A stretch of DNA of 64,000 bases from Morganella morganii (GCF_019242955.1 NZ_CP066129.1:1736001-1800000); one strand, 5' to 3'; positions 9,176 through 18,235 are shown, numbered from the stretch's first letter. Numbers and translations: made by a program. Notes: generated by a model not told the origin, from the letters alone.

Positions 9176-11927
9176 ACTCTTGGTTACCTTGCTGCAGCAA
9201 TTCAGTGACAATGGCATCAATTTCCCGGATACCTTCATCCACCTTTATTTTGTTTTTGTCAGCGATATAGCGTTCTATATCTTCACAGCGTGATTTCAGA
9301 TAATCAAAGTCGAGCACAGCAAAGACCCCTTTGACCCGATGTACTGTCAGCGCCAGTGGCTGCAATTCACTTAATTCTGCTTCCGTGTACATCTTACTTA
9401 TATCAGGAGGTACTGTGGTGGCAAACAAATCTTTATACGTACTTTGCGCCAGCTGATTTTTATATAATGCAACAACTTCCCTGACGGAAAGCGCTGCTGT
9501 ATTAATACCCGGATTCCCGGGTAAGAATCTATCATCAAACTCATCCGAAGTTAAGCTTTGTTCGATAAGCAGCGTAATAGCATTCAGAATTTCATCATTG
9601 AAATTATAATTACACTCCACAAGGGAAGGTGTAATCATTCGGTGTTCAATAATGTCATTTCGTAAAAAGAGTATTGGCTTTCTCGCTTTCTTATCAAAGT
9701 CAGTTATCAGGATGTCATATTCATCTTGCAATAATGCGCGATTTTTATCAAATAAAATTCCGCTGTTTTCAATTATAATTGTGTTAATTATTTCCCGAAT
9801 GCTCGGGTTAATGATATTTATCTTAAACAGCGTATCTTCCAGCACCCCTGACGGTTCACCGATCATCTCCGTGGCAGGCAGCGGCAGCTCGACAGTATAG
9901 TGAGTGCCGATATCCGGTTTGCTGTCTATTTTCAGCTCACCTTTCAGCTTCTTACATAATAAATCACACAAATAGAATGCCAGACCGGAATTAGGACGAC
10001 CTGCGGTATCCGCAACCGGATACATAAACGGATCATGCAGATTAGTGAGATCCGATTGCGGTAAACCGGAGCCGCTGGCGATTATTTCTAACTTGATATT
10101 ATTATGTTCATCTTTAAATATATTCTTAAGACGAATAACCAATTTTCCGTATTTTAAATTACTGACAGCATAATTCAGCAGTAATAAAAAGATTTTACTG
10201 ATAATAGGGCCATCACCAATATAATTCAGCTGCTTGTTAATCGCGTTATGAAAATAAAGCGGAATACCTTTGTCATTTATCTGATGTGAAAATTGTTTAA
10301 CAATATCCTCAGCCATCTGTGATAACAGGAATTCATCATTGGTTGGTTTCCAGTCATCTGTTTCCAGATCAGCCAGCAAAATAATATTTTCGATCCACTC
10401 ACTGAGGTAACCGGACTCCGTCACGACTCTCTCTGCCAGACGGCTGCCGGCCGGGTCGGTGATATACGGAACCAGCGTATGCAGGTCATTACCGAGTTTT
10501 TTGACCGGGACGACCAGCTCCGAACGGATATTCGATAATACAGACTGACGGGCCTTGATACTTTTCTTATATTCACGGTCAGATAATTGCAGGCGGCGGG
10601 CGGTCAGTGCTTCCTGATCCACATCACGGAACAGAATCAGATACGTATCATTCATATTACGGACCGGATTTATACTGACTTCATACACCACATTATCAAT
10701 AGTTGTCTGGATACGGCCCTGGTGTTCCCGTGCCATATCGCGGGTTTTGTTCAGGTCGCTGAGATTCAGTAACTGGCTGGCGATCGTATTGCTGACCAGT
10801 CGTTTATTGGCAGAAAAATCATAAATCGCCAGCCCGACAGGCACCTGTGCCACAATTTCATTGGTTATCGCCTCACTGTTTCTGGCCTGACGGACTAATG
10901 CATTGAGCGGGGAGATGAATCGCTTGCGGATATAAATAAGTCCGCCCACCGAGAGCATACTGAACAGGAAAACAGAAATTAACAGCCAGATATTGGCGGC
11001 CAGCATCTCTTCTGCCAGTGACAGCAGCGAAAGCTGGTAAACCACCTGATACGGCATTTCACGCAGGCGGTAACTGAGTTTCAGCGACAGGCCGTTAATA
11101 CTGATTTGCACGGCATTCTGGCGGTTACTGAGGTTATGGGAGGCGGCCGGAATCAGAGACAGGTTGGACAAATCCAGATTATCAGGCACCAGGTTATTCA
11201 CCGGCAAATCAAACGCCACCACGCTGGTCAGCTGACCGGGATTATTAAACATTGCGCGGTAGGTATAGTAATACGTGGATTCTGACGGCATCTTGGTAAA
11301 GGAGGAGAGTGTCTCCCGTTCATCCAGTGCGGTGGAATCCGCCAGCATTTCCGCCCGTTTTTCATCGGCGCCCAGCGTCAGCGGGCTTTCACGGTAGCGC
11401 AGTTCCGGACGCAGGGCTGAATGGGATGTGACCAGCAGCAGACTGTTATCCAGACCATTAAGGTAATACATGGAGTTAAACTGATTTTCGCCGCCCCACA
11501 GAATCGTCAGATAATCAGAAAAGCGCCGTGCGATAGCGTAGGTATCATCATTAGTCTGGCCGAACAGAATAGCATCCACAACCGGCACCCGGCTGTCAAT
11601 CCAGTAAATATCATTGAGGATCTTGTGCGGGGGGACGAGCTCCGGCCGTTTCTCGGTATCCGCGGTATTGGCGAGCCTGAACAGCTCAGCGGACTGATAA
11701 CGGTACGTTTCAACCTGATGTTCTATCCGGTTGCTGAAACTGTATAATGCGCCTTTTTTGCTTCCCAGCCAGGCATCGTAATAGTTATATCCGTATAAGA
11801 AGAGAGATAAGACTAATAACGAAACAAATGATGCATAAAAGCCGGGTATCGCATAAGGCTTGGAATGTGACTGTCTGTACATATGTTCCGTTGTGACCTT
11901 ATTGTAAGTACTTGACTGTAAATTCAC
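9168..11927 (-). CDS. rcsD: Rcs phosphotransferase RcsD
   Basis: Membrane phosphotransferase relaying phosphate from RcsC to RcsB. There are 919 residues from a GTG at 11927; an ATG at 11882 (MYRQSHSKPYAI) would give 904, and neither has a strong ribosome site. An N-terminal membrane helix (GFYASFVSLLVLSLFLYG) and a second near residue 320 flank a periplasmic domain. A degenerate kinase-like region follows. The C-terminal HPt domain carries the phospho-accepting His in LTVHRVKGVFAVLDF. It forms an operon with rcsB. Confidence 0.92.
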   Translation of the reverse strand: MNLQSSTYNKVTTEHMYRQSHSKPYAIPGFYASFVSLLVLSLFLYGYNYYDAWLGSKKGALYSFSNRIEHQVETYRYQSAELFRLANTADTEKRPELVPPHKILNDIYWIDSRVPVVDAILFGQTNDDTYAIARRFSDYLTILWGGENQFNSMYYLNGLDNSLLLVTSHSALRPELRYRESPLTLGADEKRAEMLADSTALDERETLSSFTKMPSESTYYYTYRAMFNNPGQLTSVVAFDLPVNNLVPDNLDLSNLSLIPAASHNLSNRQNAVQISINGLSLKLSYRLREMPYQVVYQLSLLSLAEEMLAANIWLLISVFLFSMLSVGGLIYIRKRFISPLNALVRQARNSEAITNEIVAQVPVGLAIYDFSANKRLVSNTIASQLLNLSDLNKTRDMAREHQGRIQTTIDNVVYEVSINPVRNMNDTYLILFRDVDQEALTARRLQLSDREYKKSIKARQSVLSNIRSELVVPVKKLGNDLHTLVPYITDPAGSRLAERVVTESGYLSEWIENIILLADLETDDWKPTNDEFLLSQMAEDIVKQFSHQINDKGIPLYFHNAINKQLNYIGDGPIISKIFLLLLNYAVSNLKYGKLVIRLKNIFKDEHNNIKLEIIASGSGLPQSDLTNLHDPFMYPVADTAGRPNSGLAFYLCDLLCKKLKGELKIDSKPDIGTHYTVELPLPATEMIGEPSGVLEDTLFKINIINPSIREIINTIIIENSGILFDKNRALLQDEYDILITDFDKKARKPILFLRNDIIEHRMITPSLVECNYNFNDEILNAITLLIEQSLTSDEFDDRFLPGNPGINTAALSVREVVALYKNQLAQSTYKDLFATTVPPDISKMYTEAELSELQPLALTVHRVKGVFAVLDFDYLKSRCEDIERYIADKNKIKVDEGIREIDAIVTELLQQGNQEYE

Positions 11928-12050
11928 CGGGAAGTAATTCTATCATACTAATTCCCGCCACAATAACAGCAGTATTCAGCCTTCAGACCTGTCCGGTGCG
12001 TGAATGTTGAGCAGACAAACAAAAAAATCGGATTTTTTTGCTCACAGGGG

Positions 12051-12079
12051 TAGACAGGTTCCTCATTTTTCAGCATAAT
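12051..12079 (+). promoter_or_regulatory. Promoter of the tRNA-Ser/tRNA-Thr pair
   Basis: TAGACA, a 17-bp spacer and CATAAT are followed by a GC-rich stretch (CGCGCCCC) just before the tRNA. A GC-rich discriminator is typical of stringently controlled stable-RNA promoters. Confidence 0.6.
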
Positions 12080-12089
12080 CGCGCCCCAT

Positions 12090-12177
12090 GGAAGGATGGC
12101 CGAGTGGCTTAAGGCAGCGGTCTTGAAAACCGCCGACGGGAGACCGTCCTAGAGTTCGAATCTCTATCCTTCCGCCA
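12090..12177 (+). tRNA. tRNA-Ser(TGA)
   Basis: An 88-nt class II tRNA with a long variable arm, ending in encoded CCA. The anticodon loop CTTGAAA has anticodon TGA (UCA codons). The T loop is TTCGAAT. Confidence 0.97.
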
Positions 12178-12182
12178 AATTA

Positions 12183-12261
<79 letters not shown>

Positions 12262-12263
12262 TA

Positions 12264-12298
12264 AACCCGTTAACTCTCAACCAGTTAGCGGGTTTTTC
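12264..12298 (+). terminator. tRNA-Thr terminator (phage-derived copy)
   Basis: AAACCCGTTAAC / GTTAGCGGGTTT hairpin with a T-run. The resident copy with one stem difference is displaced to 61130-61168. Confidence 0.8.
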
Positions 12299-13448
12299 AT
12301 TTGTGCTCACCAACCACACTCAGGGTCGGGTGGGACATATTTGGGACATCCTCACCAAAAACAGCATCGATTTGCTGCGCATGCTGGCTCAGATGACCTG
12401 GTGCCAGGTGAGCATACCGGCGTACCATTTCTATTGATTCCCATCCCCCCATTTCCTGCAATACGGACAGCGGTACTCCCGCCTGAATTAACCAGCTCGC
12501 CCATGTGTGGCGAAGGTCGTGAAAACGGAAGTTTTCTATACCGGCACGTTTAAGTGCAGTCCTGAACGCAGTATTACCGTCAACGCGCATTTTTCTGACA
12601 ACCGGAGTCATTGAGCCGTCAGATCTGTTTTTAGCCTTCGTATGCACAAAAACATACTTTGTGTGATTGCCTATCTGCTCACGCAGGACGCGGCACGCAG
12701 TGTCGTTAAGAGCAACACCCAATGCTTTCCCTGATTTGGTCTGATCCGGGGGAATCCACGCTACTTTTCTCGGCATATCTATTTGTGACCATTCCAGGTT
12801 AATAATATTGGAGCGCCGCAGGCCGGTAGCCAGAGCAAATGTCACAACAGATTTAAGAGGTTCACTGCATTCATCGATCAGGCGTTTTGCTTCCCGTGGC
12901 TCGAGCCATCGGACCCGGTTATTCTTCGGTTTTGGCACCCGGATATTCGGGGCTTTATCGAGATACTTCCAGTCGCGTTCAGCGGCGCGGAGCAGTGACT
13001 TGATGAAAGCCAGGTAAGCAGATTTGGTTGCTACAGAAACCGGCTCTGATTTTTTACTGACTGCGCGCCGCTTCCTGCCGGAAATATGCTTTTCCCAATT
13101 TTCTTTCAGCTTCTGATTTTGCAGCTTACTGACAGCATCATAGATTTTAATCTCATCAATATCTGCCAGGTGCATCCCTTCAAAGTGATCGAGCCAAAAC
13201 AGTATTTTGGTTTTATCATCATCAAGAGATTTTTTGCCTGATTTTTCCTCGAGCCACCGCGTACAGGCAACCTCAAAAGTAACCTTCGGAGTTTCACCCA
13301 GTGAGCTTACGCGCCACAGCTCGGCCTTTCGTTTATCATGCAACTCCTGCGCTTGTTTTTTGTCCGTTGTACCAAGCGACTCCTTAATTCTTTTACCATT
13401 GTGCGAGTAACTGGCGTACCATATCTCGCCTCTCCGGAAGATTGACAT
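12297..13448 (-). CDS. int: Phage tyrosine recombinase (integrase)
   Basis: Site-specific recombinase for integration into tRNA-Thr. It has 383 residues with an N-terminal arm-binding region, a core-binding domain near residues 60-170 and a catalytic domain. The catalytic set is visible: Arg in ATGLRRSN, His-x-x-Arg in HDLRHTW, the GGWES box, and Tyr in VRRYAHLAP. It is adjacent to attL. Its 5' end overlaps the Xis-like gene by about 140 bp in another frame, which favours coordinated expression. P22/HK620-type family by overall look. Confidence 0.95.
   Translation of the reverse strand: MSIFRRGEIWYASYSHNGKRIKESLGTTDKKQAQELHDKRKAELWRVSSLGETPKVTFEVACTRWLEEKSGKKSLDDDKTKILFWLDHFEGMHLADIDEIKIYDAVSKLQNQKLKENWEKHISGRKRRAVSKKSEPVSVATKSAYLAFIKSLLRAAERDWKYLDKAPNIRVPKPKNNRVRWLEPREAKRLIDECSEPLKSVVTFALATGLRRSNIINLEWSQIDMPRKVAWIPPDQTKSGKALGVALNDTACRVLREQIGNHTKYVFVHTKAKNRSDGSMTPVVRKMRVDGNTAFRTALKRAGIENFRFHDLRHTWASWLIQAGVPLSVLQEMGGWESIEMVRRYAHLAPGHLSQHAQQIDAVFGEDVPNMSHPTLSVVGEHK
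12331..12348 (+). repeat. 18-bp repeat flanking att, left copy
   Basis: TGGGACATATTTGGGACA is identical to 60956-60973. It lies 70 bp inside attL, within the 3' coding end of int. Possible integrase arm-type site. Confidence 0.5.
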
Positions 13449-13735
13449 ATCCTTTCCTCTTCCGCACTAATCACGCTTTCCGGCGTATTGTGCATTTTGT
13501 AGTTGATGGCTGCAATGCAATTTGCACGGGTAAACTGCCATGGCGATTTGGGCTTAAGCGGATCTTTTCTCGAGCCGGACAGCCTGCCGGAATCAATCCA
13601 TTTTTTCAGGGTAGGGTAAGATATTCCCATGAAGGCACAGGCTTCACTGCTATTCATCGGGTAGGCGTCTACCGTCGGCCAATATAAAGTTAGGGCTCTG
13701 CCTCTGGTTAAAGTGGGTTTAGTTGCAACCCCCAT
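13307..13735 (-). CDS. Putative excisionase / HTH DNA-binding protein
   Basis: A 142-residue protein whose start at 13735 is supported by AGGAGG 8 bp upstream. A MerR/Xis-like winged-helix segment is visible near residues 27-60 ([20 protein letters not shown], then SGRLSGSRK). The C-terminal third is basic ([16 protein letters not shown]). Position directly upstream of, and overlapping, int supports a role in excision directionality. I do not recognise a precise family, so the function is inferred from motif and location. Confidence 0.6.
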   Translation of the reverse strand: MGVATKPTLTRGRALTLYWPTVDAYPMNSSEACAFMGISYPTLKKWIDSGRLSGSRKDPLKPKSPWQFTRANCIAAINYKMHNTPESVISAEEERICQSSGEARYGTPVTRTMVKELRSRLVQRTKNKRRSCMINERPSCGA

Positions 13736-13985
13736 ACTTCATCCTCCTGCTGTAACGTACGCACGTAATACCCGGGCACTTTCTTCTCAGGAAAGCACGG
13801 GTGATTAAGTGGTTTGAATTTCGGTGTGTATTTGTCGAGTATTGCGGTGTGTTGTTCGTCTGATGTGTGCTGCATTAATTCCGTCAGGCAATCCCTTGCT
13901 ATTCGTCTGCGTCCGTTCTCTGCTTTCTGTGGGGTTATAACTTAACGCTTCCGTCTACCTGATCATCCCTGCATTACGTTTCATC

Positions 13986-14381
13986 CTAAAACGGAACATC
14001 ATAGTCAAAATCCATCGGTGGCTCATTCCGTGCTGGAGCTTGCTGCGTCTGCGGCTTCTGGCCTCCTGCCTGATTGCCGCCGAAATCCAGTTGATTCACG
14101 ATAATCACTGGTGCAGACCGTTTACTGCCATTCTGATCAGTCCATTCCTCCATGACAAACTCGCCAATAACCGTCACCTTCGTTCCTTTTTTCAGGTGCT
14201 CTGGCAATTTCTCAGCTTTCGCGCCGAACATTTTGCAGATAACCCACGATGTCTTTTCGTGCTCGCCATATCCCTGCTTAACCGGCAGACTGAACGATGC
14301 AACGGCTTTCCCTGCCGGAGTCCATCGTTGCTCACAATCCTTTCCGAGATTGCCGCTGACTGTAATTACGTTAATTGCCAT
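13986..14381 (-). CDS. ssb: Phage single-stranded DNA-binding protein
   Basis: 131-residue SSB with an N-terminal OB fold (MAINVITVSGNLGKDCEQRW) and the classical acidic tip DFDYDVPF used to recruit partner proteins. A Gln/Gly/Pro-rich linker lies between. It starts immediately after the stop of erf, so the two are cotranscribed in the leftward early operon. It is shorter than host SSB. Confidence 0.95.
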   Translation of the reverse strand: MAINVITVSGNLGKDCEQRWTPAGKAVASFSLPVKQGYGEHEKTSWVICKMFGAKAEKLPEHLKKGTKVTVIGEFVMEEWTDQNGSKRSAPVIIVNQLDFGGNQAGGQKPQTQQAPARNEPPMDFDYDVPF

Positions 14382-14996
14382 TTATGCCGCCTGCTTAAGT
14401 TCGTTGATCCTGATGCCGGTGAGTCGTTTACATTCATCCTGCTTGTCGCTGCCGTTCAGCATTTGCCACACTTTTCTGTATTCAGCCTCAATCGTCTTTG
14501 TGTCACTTGTGACATTAAGAAATTCGGTATAGTCACTCAGAATCTGAGTGTGGTTGCGCGGGGCAACATCGTGAACCTCTGCATCAGCATCAATTGCAGT
14601 TTCTTCGGTGGGAATACAGAACGCCTGGAAGGCTGCGTATTTATAGGCGATTGACATTGCTTTGTTGGTTGCCTTGTCCCCGCTATCCATAGCTTCGCCA
14701 AAGGTGGTCACTGTGTGTTTGCTGCCGTCTTCCGTGGCAATGAAATCAAACTCAGCCTTCACCACGACATAAAATAAGGTACCGCCTTTTTGTGTCTGTC
14801 GCTCCGTGACAGAACGCTCCATAATGCGGGGAAGGATAATCAGGCCATGCTTAACCAGCGCCGGGGCAAGTGCGTTGTATACAGCGTCGATACCCCTGAA
14901 CATAAACCCCTGTTGTGAATTCCTGCTCCCTTTTTTGATGCCTGTCTCAGCCAGTTCCTTGGCTACGGCACTTATTGCCTTATAGACTTCAGACAT
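14382..14996 (-). CDS. erf: Erf-family single-strand annealing protein
   Basis: 204-residue ERF superfamily recombinase, which anneals complementary single strands, circularises phage DNA and drives homologous recombination. Typical segments are GFMFRGIDAVYNALAPAL near residues 30-48 and GEAMDSGDKATNKAMSIAYK near 100-120. It abuts ssb, the usual partnership in P22-like recombination operons. Confidence 0.9.
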   Translation of the reverse strand: MSEVYKAISAVAKELAETGIKKGSRNSQQGFMFRGIDAVYNALAPALVKHGLIILPRIMERSVTERQTQKGGTLFYVVVKAEFDFIATEDGSKHTVTTFGEAMDSGDKATNKAMSIAYKYAAFQAFCIPTEETAIDADAEVHDVAPRNHTQILSDYTEFLNVTSDTKTIEAEYRKVWQMLNGSDKQDECKRLTGIRINELKQAA

Positions 14997-14998
14997 GA

Positions 14999-15361
14999 TT
15001 AATCTCCCAATCTCTGGCCGGGGCGTGATTCCGTACGCCCGCCGCCGTAATAATCAACACCACTGACACCGGTAGCTTTTCCATGTTCAGTCCTCCATTC
15101 TCTCCACGCCTGTGTCTCAGCAGCATTCCGTGCTGCTTTGATGTTTGCGGGTAGTGGGGGATAGTGAAGGGCGGTGATACGGCAGATGTTGTAAAGTGCC
15201 TCGGCAACCCGTTGCTCTGACAGTGAAGGCTCTCCGGTCGGTTTCCCCCGTCGTTGCAAATCCATTTGCTTAATTGCTGATTTCAGGGCGTGTTGATAAT
15301 TTTCATCATACGTCCCGCCGGAGCCTGAACGTTTCCCTATACGGCGTGGATATTCCATCAT
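14999..15361 (-). CDS. Hypothetical protein of the phage recombination operon
   Basis: 120 residues, not recognised. Strongly basic N-terminus (PRRIGKRSGSGG), a middle segment rich in Ala/Arg, and a Gly/Arg-rich C-terminus. The start overlaps the preceding stop (ATGA), and it ends 2 bp before erf, so it belongs to the leftward early transcript. An accessory role in recombination is only a guess from position. Confidence 0.65.
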   Translation of the reverse strand: MMEYPRRIGKRSGSGGTYDENYQHALKSAIKQMDLQRRGKPTGEPSLSEQRVAEALYNICRITALHYPPLPANIKAARNAAETQAWREWRTEHGKATGVSGVDYYGGGRTESRPGQRLGD

Positions 15362-15522
15362 GTGAATTCTCCGCTTAAAAATTCTGCCGGTACCCGTCCG
15401 TTTGGCAATCCGACACTTTCACGAAACCAGTAATCATCCTTTTCTTTCTGCTCTTGTTTTCTGCGCTGTTCGGCAATCCGTTGCCGTTCTACCTGAGCAT
15501 CCTGTATTGTGTATGTGTTCAT
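15358..15522 (-). CDS. Small charged phage protein
   Basis: 54 residues from an ATG at 15522 that overlaps the stop of the upstream gene (ATGA), with another ATGA overlap at its own end. The N-terminal half is a very charged helix (ERQRIAEQRRKQEQKEKDD), likely coiled coil. A longer in-frame version is possible but lacks support. No family recognised. Confidence 0.6.
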   Translation of the reverse strand: MNTYTIQDAQVERQRIAEQRRKQEQKEKDDYWFRESVGLPNGRVPAEFLSGEFT

Positions 15523-15695
15523 GCCGGTAGTCTCATTCTGCACTGATGGAGAATGCGGCTTGTTTTGGCGTTCTCCCTGCGCCAACGCCACTCCGACATA
15601 ATCTGCTCAATCTGCTTTTCATCCATGTCAGCCTGATTGAACAACTCAATAACCTGTTCCTTGGTGTGTTTTTGTTTTGCAGTCATCAGCGACAT
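15519..15695 (-). CDS. Small phage protein, early left operon
   Basis: 58 residues starting MSLMTAKQKHTKEQVIELFN. GGGAGA lies 5 bp before the ATG. Overlaps its downstream neighbour by ATGA and its upstream neighbour by about 10 bp. Helical and charged, no recognised domain. Confidence 0.6.
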   Translation of the reverse strand: MSLMTAKQKHTKEQVIELFNQADMDEKQIEQIMSEWRWRRENAKTSRILHQCRMRLPA

Positions 15696-15862
15696 ATCTT
15701 TCTCCCGTAAGCTCTCATCTGTAATTGGTTAGCTAGATCCCAAATACGGGACTTTCCGGTGGATATCGCTACCCTTGCCGCACATCGGGCAAGGCGTAAA
15801 AATGGCATAGAGATGCACGCCACGTCAGAACCGCACGAAGCGCGACAAGGTTTAGTTTTCAT
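15686..15862 (-). CDS. Small Cys-rich phage protein (candidate)
   Basis: 58 residues, beginning MKTKPCRASCGSDVACISM. Five cysteines, basic overall. Weak ribosome site (AGGT about 7 bp upstream). Its 3' end overlaps the next small gene. Position in the leftward operon resembles that of kil-like or host-takeover genes, but I see no sequence proof. Confidence 0.4.
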   Translation of the reverse strand: MKTKPCRASCGSDVACISMPFLRLARCAARVAISTGKSRIWDLANQLQMRAYGRKICR

Positions 15863-15960
15863 GTTGTTTACCTACGGATATACCTGAAAAATAAAGGATA
15901 TATTTAAATTTTATTGATGCTGATTAAAATATATTTAGTGATAACAATGAGGAGCAGATT

Positions 15961-16053
15961 ATGGAGGCTTTTGCTTTATTACCTTTGATTACAGCAACCA
16001 TTCCTGGCGGTATCTTTTTTCTTCCTGTCTCATTTATGTTTGTTTCCTACTGA
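15961..16053 (+). CDS. 30-residue hydrophobic membrane peptide
   Basis: Starts at ATG 15961 with GAGGAGC just upstream and is followed 9 bp later by a terminator, a self-contained unit. The product (MEAFALLPLITATIPGGIFF...) is almost wholly hydrophobic with a central Pro-Gly-Gly. It opposes the leftward early operon, so it is likely expressed in lysogens from its own promoter. Function unknown; toxin-like or membrane-modulating peptide possible. Confidence 0.5.
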   Translation: MEAFALLPLITATIPGGIFFLPVSFMFVSY

Positions 16054-16061
16054 TGGACATT

Positions 16062-16088
16062 AAGGCAGTTATATTCCAACTGCCTTTT
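16062..16088 (+). terminator. Terminator after the 30-residue peptide gene
   Basis: AAGGCAGTT-atattcc-AACTGCCTT followed by T's. Confidence 0.7.
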
Positions 16089-16169
16089 CCATAAATTAAT
16101 GGCGCATAATTTCACTCTGGCACAATGCCCGCTCCCCGGATATAGTTAGAAAAACTAAGGAGAGCAGTT

Positions 16170-16328
16170 ATGAATTTAACCCCTGAACAACTCGAGACGA
16201 TCATTGAGAAAGCTGTAGAAAAAGCTATAACCAAGTCATTCATCAGGTATCTGAAATTAACTATCGGGATTCCTGTTGTTGTCTTTATCTTCCTTGCGGT
16301 AATCGGATATTTCCTTTATCCGAGGTAA
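16170..16328 (+). CDS. 52-residue single-pass membrane protein
   Basis: Begins MNLTPEQLETIIEKAVEKAI, with AAGGAG upstream. An amphipathic N-terminal helix precedes one membrane segment (GIPVVVFIFLAVIGYFLY). It lies in a rightward group of small genes within the leftward early operon. No family recognised; a superinfection-exclusion role is conceivable given the neighbour at 16469. Confidence 0.55.
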   Translation: MNLTPEQLETIIEKAVEKAITKSFIRYLKLTIGIPVVVFIFLAVIGYFLYPR

Positions 16329-16468
16329 TTCCTCTTATACACATCCCTGTGCTACGTGATGAATGAATAGTTATCCCCGTATTGCGAGAAAAGTTAAAAT
16401 TTCAGTAAAATCGTATATTATTTTATGCTAAAATATCATTCATATGTTCAATAAACTATGGAGATATA

Positions 16469-16732
16469 ATGAGTGAGCTAATAAAAAAAGTAATTTTTCG
16501 ATTCATAAAAGCTCCTAAGGTAATAAATAATTTCGATGATGAAGAACGCGCATTACTGATATATTTTCTTAATGGAAAATACAAAAAAAGGAAAATCAGA
16601 ATTTATAAAAAAGCAGCAAAGCGTTTGATTGATAAAGATGTTTTGGAAGTTGTTGAATCCAGCGTCCGCCCCGGGGTTAATCTAATTAAGATATCAGACT
16701 GTTACTATTCTATTCTGAAGCAGAAAATATAA
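16469..16732 (+). CDS. Small protein resembling the SieB C-terminal domain
   Basis: 87 residues from ATG 16469 with GGAG upstream. Contains EERALLIYFLNGK followed by AAKRLIDKDVLEVVESS, a pattern I associate with the cytoplasmic C-terminal part of SieB-like superinfection exclusion proteins. The membrane segments of SieB are absent. AT-rich and Lys-rich compared with its neighbours. The SieB link is tentative. Confidence 0.45.
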   Translation: MSELIKKVIFRFIKAPKVINNFDDEERALLIYFLNGKYKKRKIRIYKKAAKRLIDKDVLEVVESSVRPGVNLIKISDCYYSILKQKI

Positions 16733-16770
16733 ATTTCAGATTACTGACTGGGGGATCGTATCCTGGGCTG

Positions 16771-16938
16771 TCAGACGCCAAGACGCCCGATATATTTCAG
16801 GTAATCAAAAATGCTTTTATCTGTTGGCTCTATGTTCTCATTGTTGCACTCTTTGCAGCAGCTTCCGGCATACGCCTCTGCCTGAGCAACATGTGATGAG
16901 CTCAATTCAGTCGATGCAGTACTTATTGCTAGACGTCA
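16771..16938 (-). pseudogene. Small frame-disrupted leftward gene (candidate)
   Basis: An ATG at 16938 with GGAGAT upstream opens a frame that stops after ten codons. Directly after, another frame is open for about 45 codons, ending GSCCKECNNENIEPTDKSI and then YLKYIGRLGV with a stop at 16771. A one-base shift would join them. Either an indel or a chance arrangement. Confidence 0.3.
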
Positions 16939-16998
16939 TATCCATCTCCTGTTTTATTTAACCTAACATCCACCGTAAATGTGATGGGGTGAAGTGTC

Positions 16999-17077
16999 TG
17001 CTTTTAACCATATCAGATGAGGTACCGTGTGTTACAGATAGAAATCCGTTAAGATGCTTTTAACCCTATAAAATGAG
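16999..17077 (+). repeat. Two imperfect 23-bp direct repeats
   Basis: TGCTTTTAACCATATCAGAT at 16999 and TGCTTTTAACCCTATAAAAT at 17055 share about 19 of 23 positions, 56 bp apart, just before the gene at 17087. Possible regulator sites or promoter duplication. Confidence 0.4.
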
Positions 17078-17086
17078 ATAAATAAG

Positions 17087-17296
17087 ATGAATAATGAAGT
17101 GATTGCAAAGCGTCTGGACGCGCAGCATATTTTGCTAAAATCAATTTTTGACGCGCTGACTACCGAGCAAAAATCCGAAATTGAGAAAAATATTAAAAGT
17201 TTGAGTCAGGCAGCAAGGTACCCGCACATTCTGGAGTCATTTGATGAGCCAGAAGATGCAGAGAAAGCAGCACTGGACTTGCTCTACCTTAAGTAA
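17087..17296 (+). CDS. Hypothetical 69-residue phage protein
   Basis: Acidic helical protein (starts MNNEVIAKRLDAQHILLKSI). A TATAAAATGAGAT stretch precedes it, possibly promoter or leader. Rightward, opposite to the N operon, so expression in the lysogen is plausible. Not recognised. Confidence 0.5.
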   Translation: MNNEVIAKRLDAQHILLKSIFDALTTEQKSEIEKNIKSLSQAARYPHILESFDEPEDAEKAALDLLYLK

Positions 17297-17324
17297 TACT
17301 TGGTCAGCCCATTCATAGGATGGG

Positions 17325-17633
17325 CTATGCTCTGGCCGTGATACCAAATTCTGTTTTTGGTTTTGACTTATATCGCTTAGTTGAATACAGGGCAGTTGTG
17401 TTTAAGCAGCAGTTGTCCGGTGAATCATAAACTGGGGTGCTGCATGCGGATGTGGCTTTTTCTACTCGGCTCATTGGGCTTTTGTCCGGTTCAGTTCTGA
17501 ATATTTCCTCCAACTTCATTTTTACATTTTTGGTGGCAATCGCTTCAGCCTTTCTCCTGGCGTGACGCCTGTTTGCTGAGTTGCCACGTAAAAATTCAGG
17601 CTTGCGTGATTTTTTCACTATGATTATTGCCAT
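17325..17633 (-). CDS. N: N-like early antitermination protein
   Basis: 102 residues, close to P22 N (about 100). I chose the ATG at 17633 because GGAGGA lies 3 bp upstream; the longer frame from 17780 merely translates the nut site. Residues about 12-28 (RGNSANRRHARRKAEAIATK) form an arginine-rich motif strikingly like the boxB-binding motif of P22 N (NAKTRRHERRRK). Expected role: bind nut RNA with Nus factors so polymerase reads through early terminators. It is the first gene after pL, exactly where N belongs. Confidence 0.75.
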   Translation of the reverse strand: MAIIIVKKSRKPEFLRGNSANRRHARRKAEAIATKNVKMKLEEIFRTEPDKSPMSRVEKATSACSTPVYDSPDNCCLNTTALYSTKRYKSKPKTEFGITARA

Positions 17634-17708
17634 ATTTCCTCCAAACAGTCGGCTTTGGCGATTGGTACAACCATGTGTTGCTTCAATCCCGAAACCTTCT
17701 GAGAAGGC

Positions 17709-17776
17709 TGACGCTTTATCAGCGTCACCGTTCTGACAGCCAATACACAGCTCGCTATCATCGTTTTTAAAGAACA
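17709..17776 (-). promoter_or_regulatory. nutL: boxA and boxB
   Basis: On the reverse strand a boxA-like TGTTCTTTAAAAA (17764-17776) is followed by a perfect stem TGACGCT-GATAA-AGCGTCA (17709-17727). The GATAA loop is identical to that in nutR. It sits between pL and the N start, as in lambda and P22. Confidence 0.7.
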
Positions 17777-17806
17777 TCAACGTGCTGTGTTCCGTTGATG
17801 GATATG

Positions 17807-17841
17807 ATGATATGCATTTGACGCAAATGCGTCAAGCGCAT
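17807..17841 (-). promoter_or_regulatory. pL promoter overlapping two operators (OL)
   Basis: Reverse strand TTGACG (17830-17835), 17-bp spacer, TATCAT (17807-17812). Two abutting operator-like sites cover it: ATGCG-TCAAG-CGCAT (17827-17841, perfect) and ATGCA-TTTGA-CGCAA (17812-17826). The same motif occurs at OR. Confidence 0.75.
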
Positions 17842-18029
17842 ATTTTGGCTTGGGTAATGTTAGATAAGATTTAAGATATTTATATTGTTGATTTTATTTG
17901 GGATTTGTCTTTTTTAAAATCGTCAAAATCTGGCGTAGATTACATGGGGTGGAACAAAAAATATACAATTATTTTCTGTCCAAGCGCTGCTGTGGATGTT
18001 ATTGTTGAATAAATATACAGAGGTGATGA

Positions 18030-18227
18030 ATGAGTGACGAACGAGAACTGATTTACAGTGAAGTATGCAGAGTAACAGGCAGAGCGGCTATTATGTTACT
18101 GGATTCACGGCAGATGATAACGAAAGGAAATATCAGGCAATTGCTGTACTCCCATAAAGAACAAGAAATAGACAGATTTATGAATGAGGTTTATGAGGTT
18201 GCTATCGACCTGATGAGCGATAATTGA
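18030..18227 (+). CDS. Small YmgB/AriR-like protein (tentative)
   Basis: 65 residues with GAGGTG upstream. The spacing of the helices (ITKGNIRQLLYSHKEQEID then VYEVAIDLM) resembles the YmgB/AriR/YcgZ family of small biofilm and stress regulators. Lies between OL and the cI transcript, rightward. The family link is by eye and could be wrong. Confidence 0.45.
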   Translation: MSDERELIYSEVCRVTGRAAIMLLDSRQMITKGNIRQLLYSHKEQEIDRFMNEVYEVAIDLMSDN

Positions 18228-18235
18228 TATAAAAA

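Noticed and set aside
14040..14654. 204-codon rightward frame opposite ssb/erf
   Set aside because: Antisense to two well-supported genes, with composition typical of a reverse-strand shadow.
17634..17780. In-frame 49-codon N-terminal extension of the N gene
   Set aside because: It translates boxA/boxB of nutL and lacks a ribosome site, while GGAGGA precedes the ATG at 17633.
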